From assembly GCA_938001995.1 (NCBI GenBank), contig CALLAV010000285.1:1-19504 (forward strand): a stretch of DNA of 19,504 bases, read 5' to 3'. The notes under the pieces were generated by a model. That model ran no database searches. It saw nothing but the letters and a program-made list of their open reading frames with translations, and was not told the DNA's origin. Source of the DNA: an uncultured Amylibacter sp. (GTDB lineage Bacteria; Pseudomonadota; Alphaproteobacteria; Rhodobacterales; Rhodobacteraceae). Position numbers and translations under genes: made by a program. Shown here one piece after another: positions 1 through 6,527 of this stretch; position 1 is the stretch's first letter; each line of letters begins with the position of its first letter.

Positions 1-5
1 CGCAC

Positions 6-1025
6 CTAGTCTTTTTTTTCTGATTTTCTAAGGTAAACATTCGTCTTGCACAAAATTTCCTTCGTTCGTTCTTTGTTTATAACCGCTTCCACCGTTTTTT
101 CAGATAAATCCCAAACATCGTGAGCAATGATAGCTGAATACCCACCTTCATTCAACTTAGCGCGAGCTATCGAAGTCAACTCATGCCCAATAAGCACTAT
201 GCCTTCCTTTTTTGCCCAATTTGAAATTTTTTGAATTAGATATGGCTGCCCACCACCAGCAAGATAAATCCCTTTTAATTTAGGTCGCACCGAAAGCAAG
301 CTATCCAAGATCATGTCCACCCTCGTCGTATTTGTCTCATAAGGCAACGTGGGCGATATTGTGAGTCCTGGCTTGTTTTTAGAAATATAAGCTGCGAATC
401 CCATTTGCCTTTCTAAAAGGTGCCGAAAACGACTGTGCCCGATCAACACGGCGATCTCTCCCTGATCATATTGGACAAACTGCGACATTAACCTACCTGC
501 CTCGTTCCCTGCTTCAAAATTGTTTTGCCCAATGTAAGTACTGCGTTTTGACGATGGTACATCGGATACAATTGTTATCACTTCTATACCTTGGGCAACA
601 ATTCGGTTGATTGCATTTTCAACTTCCGGCGTGTCGACACCAACTGTTACAACTATTGAGGTAGTCGTCGGCACTGACAATAAGCGCTCTATCAAATTTT
701 TTGGATCATACGGGTCAAATTTGTCGAACGTGAATTTGTAGTTTGGATTCGACCTAGCTTCGATAGCTAGGGACACTCCTTGTTCAAGCTGCTCAAAAAA
801 CGGGTTTGTTCCCTCTGACAAAAGCACTCTAACGGCAGCGATTTGAGGGGAGGTCCACTTGTTTGTTGAATCTTTGGTAAAACCCTGCTGCCTCAAAACA
901 GCTTCAACTTTATCGGCAGCCTTCTTGCTAACGTAGCCTTCACCAGTTAGTACACGATTTATTGTTGATCCGCTAAGTCCAGTTATTCGCTTGACTATGG
1001 TTAGCTTGGATTCCGTTTTAGTCAT
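6..1025 (-). CDS. LacI-family transcriptional regulator with a sugar-binding-protein-like effector domain
   Basis: This 339-residue protein is a probable DNA-binding repressor. An N-terminal LacI-type helix-turn-helix is visible at about residues 8-50 (SGSTINRVLTGEGYVSKKA), followed by a periplasmic-binding-protein fold of the type shared with sugar ABC transporter binding proteins; VVTVGVDTPEVENAINR and YIGQNNFEAGNEAGRLM match the ligand-domain segments of that family. Members usually respond to a sugar or polyol, but no target operon is in view and the ligand cannot be named. The recognition helix differs from the usual TVSRVLN form (TINRVLT). No strong ribosome binding site precedes the ATG. 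It lies in AT-rich DNA, 178 bp downstream of the LysR-type gene on the same strand, and 5 bp from the window edge. Family assignment is fairly secure; the ligand is unknown. Confidence 0.85.
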   Translation of the reverse strand: MTKTESKLTIVKRITGLSGSTINRVLTGEGYVSKKAADKVEAVLRQQGFTKDSTNKWTSPQIAAVRVLLSEGTNPFFEQLEQGVSLAIEARSNPNYKFTFDKFDPYDPKNLIERLLSVPTTTSIVVTVGVDTPEVENAINRIVAQGIEVITIVSDVPSSKRSTYIGQNNFEAGNEAGRLMSQFVQYDQGEIAVLIGHSRFRHLLERQMGFAAYISKNKPGLTISPTLPYETNTTRVDMILDSLLSVRPKLKGIYLAGGGQPYLIQKISNWAKKEGIVLIGHELTSIARAKLNEGGYSAIIAHDVWDLSEKTVEAVINKERTKEILCKTNVYLRKSEKKD

Positions 1026-1203
1026 TTACTCACAACAGGTTTAACGCACTTCATCGACTGATTTTCACCTAATTACTTCCCATTGTTTCCTCTTTGTTAA
1101 AGCAGGGAAATGTCCCTATTTCTCAAAGATTAAAAAAATGAATGGAGATTGCGTAAGGTAATATTTTGCACCTATCGACTAATTGAGGCTATTTTAAGGA
1201 AAA

Positions 1204-2139
1204 TTATCCAAAATATTCTTTGTTAAATTCGGTAAATACGCTTATTGCAAGTTCACGAAGCAAAATATTTCTAGAGTCCAATTCATGCCTTTTGTGCCAA
1301 ACCAACTCAAACTTCACAGGCTTGCATTCGAAAGGGCAGTCGACATGATTTAGTTCGGAAAACACGGAGTGTTTAAGGCGCTCTTGCATGGTGGCAATGT
1401 ATCGGCTTCCCTGTATAATGCTAGACAATGCGTAGACGTTTGCGACGCCGATTGCCATGTTTCTCGTACCCTGCATCTTGGAAACAATCTTTGTGACTGT
1501 ACTCTTTTTTGCCCCGCCAAAATCAAGCGAGGCATGTTCAGCTTCAAAATACTCTTCGATCGTTTTGATTGGTGTTCTAAATTTAGCATCATAGAAAATC
1601 CGCAGTGGATCTGATGTTAATACATGCCTTCCAAGTGTGACAGGATTGTCTTCGGCTTGAACCGAAATAGCGATATCTGCAATTTCGTTGTTTAAGAGAT
1701 TTTCCAAATTACCTCGAGACCCAAGCTCGATCAAACGTAAAGGAGCTTTGGGTATTGCAGTTTTGAGCTGTCGGATTAACTCTGAAAGTTCCAAACATAA
1801 TTCCGTTACATTGGCAGCGATCGTAATGGTTCTTTTATCTTCATTCGGATTAAAGAGATCAGAGTATACTAACGATTCAATTCTTGAAACGATGTCACTG
1901 GCGCGAGGCGCAACCGCAAGAGCCGCGCTAGTTGGCACCAGCCCCCTACCGGAACGAACGAACAATGTGTCCCCAATAGCAAATCTCAACTTTTCTAAAG
2001 AATGACTAGCCGTGGATTGATTTATTTCAAAAAACTCCGCTGCTTTTGTTACAGAACCTGTTTCTATTACCTTGAGAAAGACTCTAAGCGTATGAGCATC
2101 AATCCTATCGATATTGAAATTTTGCATTGATTTTCTCAC
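1204..2139 (-). CDS. LysR-family transcriptional regulator
   Basis: The product is a 311-residue LysR-type regulator, the usual length. The winged helix-turn-helix occupies about residues 14-75, with the characteristic LRVFLKVIETGSVTKAAEFF and STASHSLEKLR segments. The rest is the LysR substrate-binding domain (TITIAANVTE onwards). The track start is GTG at 2139; an ATG four codons inside (2127) directly before QNFNIDRIDAHTLRVF, with GAGAAA just upstream, is an equally good start. LysR proteins often control a divergently transcribed neighbour; here the divergent genes are the two very small ORFs beginning at 2284, so control of those is possible but is inference only. The base composition is AT-rich like the LacI gene. 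Target and inducer are unknown. Confidence 0.88.
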   Translation of the reverse strand: MRKSMQNFNIDRIDAHTLRVFLKVIETGSVTKAAEFFEINQSTASHSLEKLRFAIGDTLFVRSGRGLVPTSAALAVAPRASDIVSRIESLVYSDLFNPNEDKRTITIAANVTELCLELSELIRQLKTAIPKAPLRLIELGSRGNLENLLNNEIADIAISVQAEDNPVTLGRHVLTSDPLRIFYDAKFRTPIKTIEEYFEAEHASLDFGGAKKSTVTKIVSKMQGTRNMAIGVANVYALSSIIQGSRYIATMQERLKHSVFSELNHVDCPFECKPVKFELVWHKRHELDSRNILLRELAISVFTEFNKEYFG

Positions 2140-2283
2140 GCAAGCTAATTGTATTAGTAACCTTTTTGTGAGTTAGTAGTATTTAGTAATTTGATGCAAG
2201 GCTTTAGGGGAATCCAGCATCAGGCCGCTCCATGTAAGAAATCGATTTTTTCGATATCAAGAACTCGGATAGGAAAGACCCAA

Positions 2284-2469
2284 ATGAATAATGAACCTCC
2301 TACAACTCCAATCTTCGATGATTCCACTGGCCTTGAAATAGAAGCGTTGTCTCGCATGTTTGACTACTTGTTGGAGTCTCTATCAGACGCTGGAAGTGAA
2401 AAGGCTGTTTATGCTGTTAAGGCTGCAAAGTCAGTAATGCTAAACGAATTTACCGGTAAGGAAATCTGA
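2284..2469 (+). CDS. Small hypothetical protein (61 aa)
   Basis: This is an unrecognised small gene. I chose the ATG at 2284 (MNNEPPTTPIFDD) rather than the longer frame from 2191 because AGGAAAG lies about six bases before it and the upstream 31 residues look like untranslated leader. The 61-residue product is acidic at its N-terminus and then forms a likely amphipathic helix (LEIEALSRMFDYLLESLSDAGSEKAVYAVKAAKSVML), with no signal peptide or membrane segment. It is followed after 14 bp by a second small gene with a strong ribosome binding site, so the two look like a bicistron. It is divergent from the LysR-type gene. Function is unknown. Confidence 0.6.
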   Translation: MNNEPPTTPIFDDSTGLEIEALSRMFDYLLESLSDAGSEKAVYAVKAAKSVMLNEFTGKEI

Positions 2470-2483
2470 AAAGGAGAGATTTA

Positions 2484-2678
2484 ATGTCTAATCACATTTG
2501 GATGGAAGAAGTGTTACAAGACCTAGAAGTTTATTGTGAAGCAAATCAACTAAGATGCACCAAGGATTTGCTTATAGCGGCATCTAAAGTCCTAGAAACT
2601 GAGGGAAGTAGCGATGACCCGATATCTTGCAAAGTAATTTCTTTGAATTCAGCAAAGATAAAAAGAACAACTCATTGA
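2484..2678 (+). CDS. Small hypothetical protein (64 aa)
   Basis: This is an unrecognised 64-residue soluble protein. A very good ribosome binding site (AAGGAGAG) lies seven bases before the ATG, the strongest evidence that it is real. The first 40 residues (MSNHIWMEEVLQDLEVYCEA and following) predict two short helices; the pattern W-x-x-x-V-L-x-D-L-x-x-[FY] resembles small uncharacterised proteins I associate with roseobacter genomes, but that is recollection and not a firm family match. It has no transmembrane segment. It is probably cotranscribed with the 61-residue gene just upstream. It could be a small regulatory or accessory protein of the putative island. Confidence 0.65.
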   Translation: MSNHIWMEEVLQDLEVYCEANQLRCTKDLLIAASKVLETEGSSDDPISCKVISLNSAKIKRTTH

Positions 2679-2739
2679 GGGGTGTAACGCGTCACAGCCT
2701 TTAAGACAGACATACACAGAACTGAATAGCTGCAGTGCG

Positions 2740-2868
2740 ATGAACGTCCGGTCTGGTTAAGCTGCATTGCAACGTCCGGGTGATTAGTGAAAGTCCGCTT
2801 AGGACCGATATCAGGCTCCAATCATCGGCGGAATTTGCCGATGCTGCGCGTTGTACGAAAGTCCACTT
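2740..2868. repeat. Degenerate repeat-rich intergenic patch
   Basis: The 226-bp gap between the small gene and the SDR gene holds internal repeats. The 9-mer AACGTCCGG occurs at 2743-2751 and 2771-2779. GAAAGTCCGCTT at 2789-2800 recurs with one change as GAAAGTCCACTT at 2857-2868. A perfect stem CATCGGC/GCCGATG with a 7-nt loop spans 2823-2843. An open frame on the minus strand (2701-2904) covers this but looks non-coding. The overall look is that of a dispersed, decaying intergenic element of the kind scattered through roseobacter genomes; whether copies exist elsewhere cannot be seen here. Confidence 0.4.
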
Positions 2869-2904
2869 TGGCGAAGCATGAACTATACTTTTCCGGTAAG
2901 GCAA

Positions 2905-3852
2905 TCAAAAGTCCCACCTAAACCCCGTCACCTCTTCCGAGACTTCCCAGAGCTTTTCCATGACCGCTTTGTCGTAGGCATGGGGGTTTAGCGTACCCTT
3001 TCCAACCGGTCCGCCCGTTTGCATCAACCCTGTAGGTCCGTAAAGCGCACGTTGCTCCAGCCCGTCCTCGGTCGCGCACATGATTTCTGGGTAAGCGCCT
3101 TTCTCAGCGCTTTGAACCATTGGTGTTTTGCTCGTCAACCACCACGTCAACCGCGTCATCAGCCCGCCACTGGTGCTGATCAGAGATGTCGCAGAAGCGC
3201 CAGGGTGGCAGACGTAAACCTGAACGTTTTTGCCATTCTCTTTGAGGCGATCCTGTAACTCATATGCAAACATCATCTGCGCTAGCTTACTTTGGCTATA
3301 GACTGGATTGGCGCTGTAATTCTTGTCCCAATTCATGTCGTCGAACTGGATGGTTTTGATTCCCATATTGTAGCCAAGGCTAGCAACAACAACGATGCGG
3401 CCTTGGCTGGCTTCGATCCTATCAAACAGCATTCCACACAGCACGAAATGGCCGTAATGGTTTGTGCCAAGCTGGCTTTCGAACCCATCAACTGTGAACT
3501 TCTGAGTTGGCACCTGTGCGATAGCTGCGTTGCAGATCAGCGCGTCGATCTGCGGAACAATTTTCTTTACCTCTTCGGCGGCTTTACGAACGCTTGCCAG
3601 ATCAGACAGGTCCATCCGCACAAAACTAACATCGGCCTGTGCACCAAACTCGCCTTTCAACTCTTTGACAGCGGCGGTCGATTTATCTGCGCTACGGTTC
3701 AACATTACCACCTTTGCGCCCTTGGACAGAAAAGTGCGCGCGGCCTGAAACCCAGCACCCGCGTTGGCACCTGTAATGACGTAAGTTTTGCCTGCAAGTG
3801 ATCCGAGGCGCTCTGGCGCCCAACCTTTAGGGCCGAATGTTGTATCTGCCAT
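2905..3852 (-). CDS. Short-chain dehydrogenase/reductase (retinol-dehydrogenase/protochlorophyllide-reductase-like)
   Basis: This is an NAD(P)-dependent oxidoreductase of the classical SDR superfamily, 315 residues. The Rossmann glycine motif TGANAGAG is at 27-34, NAA at 108-110, the catalytic serine near 158 (VVVASLG), and the catalytic pair YSQSK (Tyr185, Lys189) is intact. The length and the insertion before the Tyr (about 160-180, DDMNWDKNYSANPVY) fit the group annotated as retinol dehydrogenase or light-dependent protochlorophyllide reductase-like; actual substrate unknown. GGAG lies seven bases before the ATG. It is divergent from an AraC-type regulator across a 169-bp gap, a common regulator/target layout, so control by that regulator is likely. 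The gene is less AT-rich than 1-2700. Confidence 0.9.
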   Translation of the reverse strand: MADTTFGPKGWAPERLGSLAGKTYVITGANAGAGFQAARTFLSKGAKVVMLNRSADKSTAAVKELKGEFGAQADVSFVRMDLSDLASVRKAAEEVKKIVPQIDALICNAAIAQVPTQKFTVDGFESQLGTNHYGHFVLCGMLFDRIEASQGRIVVVASLGYNMGIKTIQFDDMNWDKNYSANPVYSQSKLAQMMFAYELQDRLKENGKNVQVYVCHPGASATSLISTSGGLMTRLTWWLTSKTPMVQSAEKGAYPEIMCATEDGLEQRALYGPTGLMQTGGPVGKGTLNPHAYDKAVMEKLWEVSEEVTGFRWDF

Positions 3853-3992
3853 TGTGTTGCTCCTTATGACGCCAGCATATTAGCTGCGTAATGCATGTTG
3901 ATGACCTGATATTGTAGATAGCTCTCGCTAACCTTTCGAAATAGATGGGATCGTCGCGAATACTTGCCTGATTGTATCAGTTGGGTTGTCAG

Positions 3993-4005
3993 CGGGAATT
4001 TCCCG
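3993..4005. promoter_or_regulatory. Palindrome in the SDR/AraC divergent promoter region
   Basis: CGGGAA-T-TTCCCG is a perfect 6-bp-arm dyad 17 bp before the AraC-type start codon, flanked by TGTC on the left and ACA on the right. It is the best operator candidate in the 169-bp divergent region. AraC proteins more often bind direct repeats, so a different regulator is possible. Confidence 0.4.
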
Positions 4006-4021
4006 ACATTAAATTGGCCAC

Positions 4022-4915
4022 ATGAGTAAACAACGTATCAAACAGCTTATCAAAGACCGCACTGACCGAGACGGTTTGACGGAAACTGGCATTCGAGGTG
4101 TGCGCCTGTTTCGGGCGACACAAGCGATCCCCTGTGTTCCGGCGGTGTATGAACCCAGTGTCGTTGCCATCGTCAACGGCTCTAAGGAGGCTATTCTGGA
4201 CGGCCACAGATATGTCTACGACAACAGCCATTACTTGTGCTGTCCCATGACAATGCCCGTGAAGGCCGGAACACCTACCGCATCAGTTGATAATCCTCTT
4301 CATGGTGTTTTCATCTCTTTGAACCTGCGGGTCATGACGGAACTTGCGTTAGAAATGGAAAATGTTGGCGGCACACTCCCCATGGTCAAAGGTGACTTGC
4401 GCGCGCAGGGAATCAGGTTGGCAAAGTGGGATGAGGGTTTCACCGACGCGCTGTTGCGTCTGTTGCAACTAGGTGCAAATCCAACGGATGTGGTTGTTCT
4501 AGGGGACGTTCGGCTACGCGAGTTATACTATGCGATCCTTCAAGGTGAGGCGGGCATGTTCGCTCGGCAGGCATTTGCTTCTGGAAATGCCATTGCACGG
4601 TCTATCGCACATGTGTCGTCCCATTTGGAGTCGCCAGTATCGGTTGATGATATGGCCGCACGTGCAGGCATGAGCCGCGCCGTATTTCATCGCAAGTTCA
4701 AACAAGTTACGACAATGGCCCCAATCCAATTTGTGAAATCAATGCGCCTAAATAACGCCGCCATGAAAATAGCGGGGGGCATGAATGTTAACGAAGCCGC
4801 AATCGGTGTGGGATACGTCAGCCCATCTCAATTCAGCAGAGAATTCAAACGCGTGTATGGTCAATCACCGCGACAGTGGAGTGAAGCGCAACAGCTGCCA
4901 ATTGGTACCATATGA
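4022..4915 (+). CDS. AraC-family transcriptional regulator with AraC_N (type II) sensor domain
   Basis: This 297-residue regulator has an N-terminal sensor domain (about 20-175) of the AraC_N type, recognisable from VYEPSVVAIVNGSKEAILDG followed by a Y-x-Y and the P-x-P-V-K-A segment. The C-terminal AraC double helix-turn-helix spans about 191-287 (VDDMAARAGMSRAVFHRKFK and AAIGVGYVSPSQFSREFKR, ending QSPRQW). Family members of this type often act on a neighbouring oxidoreductase gene; here the divergent SDR is the obvious candidate target. The ribosome binding site is weak (ttggccac). The inducer is not known. It lies inside the proposed island, near its right end. Confidence 0.92.
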   Translation: MSKQRIKQLIKDRTDRDGLTETGIRGVRLFRATQAIPCVPAVYEPSVVAIVNGSKEAILDGHRYVYDNSHYLCCPMTMPVKAGTPTASVDNPLHGVFISLNLRVMTELALEMENVGGTLPMVKGDLRAQGIRLAKWDEGFTDALLRLLQLGANPTDVVVLGDVRLRELYYAILQGEAGMFARQAFASGNAIARSIAHVSSHLESPVSVDDMAARAGMSRAVFHRKFKQVTTMAPIQFVKSMRLNNAAMKIAGGMNVNEAAIGVGYVSPSQFSREFKRVYGQSPRQWSEAQQLPIGTI

Positions 4916-4918
4916 TCA

Positions 4919-5300
4919 GTTTGAAGCTCGCCAAAAGCTAACCTTGATTGAGCAATCTGGAAGGGCAACTTTGTCCCGCTCTGTGTGAATTCAGTTAACT
5001 CGAATTTTGCATCTGCAGCGAAGTTCCGGTCTTACAGATTGCGCTGCAGCAACTAGACCTGTCGGCCAAGGTCGGCAATGGACCGCAAAGGACAAAAAAC
5101 TGCCCCTCAAAAGTGCAGGCTCTGCGCAGCGGCTAGAGGGCGACAACGTTGTCGATGTTCTTGTGTGTAAATTGTGTGTAAATGGACATCAACGCCCAAA
5201 AACAAGAAAGGATGACGGTACTCCAACATTTTGTATATTTTTCAATATTTTAAAATGAACTTCAAACTGAAAAACATCCATAAACAGAGCATGACAATTA
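4919..5300. other. Gene-free stretch with inverted and tandem repeats next to the att-like site
   Basis: I see no convincing gene here; the open frame 5007-5258 lacks a ribosome binding site and coding character. It holds an inverted repeat CTGCAGCG (5013-5020) / CGCTGCAG (5042-5049), a perfect 14-bp palindrome CGACAACGTTGTCG (5141-5154), and an exact tandem duplication of TTGTGTGTAAA (5161-5171 and 5172-5182). The last 80 bases are strongly AT-rich. Such repeats next to an attachment site could be recombinase arm-type or accessory-factor sites, but that is inference. Confidence 0.4.
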
Positions 5301-5345
5301 CTTTTAATCAGTAGGTCGATGGTTCGAACCCATCAGGGCTCACCA
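5301..5345 (+). pseudogene. 3' half of tRNA-Lys(UUU): probable attachment-site duplicate of an integrated element
   Basis: The sequence runs from the first base of the anticodon loop to the CCA end. CTTTTAA (5301-5307) is a loop with anticodon TTT, TCAGT (5308-5312) the 3' anticodon strand, AGGTC the variable region. GATGG-TTCGAAC-CCATC (5318-5334) is a perfect T arm, AGGGCTC (5335-5341) the 3' acceptor strand, then A and CCA. The 5' half is absent: no GAGCCCT, no D arm, and the five bases before the loop (AATTA) do not pair properly with TCAGT. The sharp start at the anticodon loop is a known crossover position for tyrosine integrases. With this orientation the integrated DNA lies to the left. 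Confidence 0.8.
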
Positions 5346-5377
5346 CTTTACTCCTTTCGAACACAATCACTGATCAC

Positions 5378-5391
5378 ACGAACGCGTTCGT
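5378..5391. promoter_or_regulatory. 14-bp perfect palindrome upstream of the polyketide synthase gene
   Basis: ACGAACGCGTTCGT is a perfect palindrome, extendable to 20 bp (5375-5394) with one mismatched pair. It sits 75 bp before the polyketide synthase ATG and 33 bp after the tRNA 3' end. It may be an operator for the polyketide synthase operon, or what is left of the tRNA gene's terminator, since TTTGTG follows it. Confidence 0.4.
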
Positions 5392-5465
5392 TTGTGTCGG
5401 GGCGCTGTCTTGTGAGTGTATTCGCATTAGATGTACTGTGAAGCGACACCACACAAGGGGCCATA

Positions 5466-6527
5466 ATGTCAGTCTACCTTCACGGCCTCTCAACGGCACT
5501 TCCACCACATACCTTGCCTCAAGCGCAGGTGCAGGAGCGGGCGGCGATCATTTTTGGTGACAAGTATCCACAGTTTTCCCGTCTGGCCAAAGCCTTTGTG
5601 ACAGCCGAGATAGACCAACGTCATTCCGTCGTCCCGCTTGATTGGTTTTCTGATCCCCATGGCTGGAAAGATCGAAACGAGATTTTCATGGTTGAGGCCA
5701 AGAAGATGTTTATTACCGCAGCGCAGGCGGCACTGCAAAATGCGGGCTGGAACGGTTCAGACGTGGATACGGTTGTAACTGTGTCTTCCACAGGGATTGC
5801 GACTCCTACGCTTGAAGCGCAGGCGTTCAGCGAAATGGGGTTTCGCACCGATATCATGCGTGTGCCGCTTTTCGGCTTGGGGTGTGCGGGTGGCGTATCA
5901 GGCTTGTCTGTCGCGCAATCGCTGGCATCAGCCAAACCGAATTCCAACGTCCTACTCGTCATCGTAGAAACCTGCTCGCTCGCCTTTCGCGCGGACCGAT
6001 TGCAGAAAGCCGATATCATCGCATCCGTCTTGTTTGGCGACGGCGCGGCCGCCGCTTGCATATCAACAAGCCACCCTGAAACCCGCGAAATTACCTTGGC
6101 TGGCGGGTATCAGAAAATCTGGCCAGACACGCTCGGCATAATGGGGTGGGATGTGGATGAGACAGGGTTCGGCGTGGTGTTTGATCGATCTATCCCCAGC
6201 TTTGTCACCGATCACTTCGCGCCAGCCGTAAAGGACGCGTTGAGTGCCTGCAATCTGACCCACGAAGATATTGACCGTTATGTCTGCCACCCAGGCGGCA
6301 CTAAGGTTGTCGAAGCAATTGAGGGTGCGCTGCACCTAAACCAAGGCAGTTTGAGTGCCGAACGCGACGTACTACGTCGCGCAGGCAATATGTCTGCACC
6401 CACAGTCCTGTTCGTTATGGACACTGTGCTAAAACAGGGCGACACAGGCCAAATGATGGCCTGTGCCCTTGGACCCGGGTTCACTGCGTCCTTCCTCCCC
6501 TTTCACGTTGGCCAAGGATTAAACTGA
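5466..6527 (+). CDS. Type III polyketide synthase (chalcone/alkylpyrone synthase-like)
   Basis: The enzyme should condense an acyl-CoA starter with malonyl-CoA units and cyclise the product to an alkylpyrone, alkylresorcinol or similar ring. Its 353 residues are the family's usual length. The catalytic triad is complete: Cys140 in FGLGCAGG, His275 in CHPGG, Asn308 in GNMSAP. GFGVVFDRSIP (234-244) and the C-terminal GPGFT loop are also typical of bacterial members of the BpsA/PKS10-11/SrsA kind. AAGGGG precedes the ATG. Its stop codon overlaps the start of a membrane methyltransferase (TGATG), implying translational coupling and a joint pathway. The starter chain and the product cannot be read from sequence. 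A palindrome at 5378-5391 may control it. Confidence 0.93.
   Translation: MSVYLHGLSTALPPHTLPQAQVQERAAIIFGDKYPQFSRLAKAFVTAEIDQRHSVVPLDWFSDPHGWKDRNEIFMVEAKKMFITAAQAALQNAGWNGSDVDTVVTVSSTGIATPTLEAQAFSEMGFRTDIMRVPLFGLGCAGGVSGLSVAQSLASAKPNSNVLLVIVETCSLAFRADRLQKADIIASVLFGDGAAAACISTSHPETREITLAGGYQKIWPDTLGIMGWDVDETGFGVVFDRSIPSFVTDHFAPAVKDALSACNLTHEDIDRYVCHPGGTKVVEAIEGALHLNQGSLSAERDVLRRAGNMSAPTVLFVMDTVLKQGDTGQMMACALGPGFTASFLPFHVGQGLN

Noticed and set aside
2701..2904. 67-codon open frame on the minus strand
   Set aside because: It consists of repeat-like sequence, has no convincing ribosome binding site, and its translation has no domain-like composition; I treat it as repeat debris.
5007..5258. 83-codon open frame on the plus strand, and a shorter frame from ATG 5183
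   Set aside because: No ribosome binding site, odd composition, and it runs across palindromes and the tandem 11-mers; most likely non-coding element-end sequence.
5265..5345. A complete tRNA-Lys gene
   Set aside because: The 5' acceptor strand, D arm and proper 5' anticodon strand are missing upstream of 5301, so only the 3' half is present.
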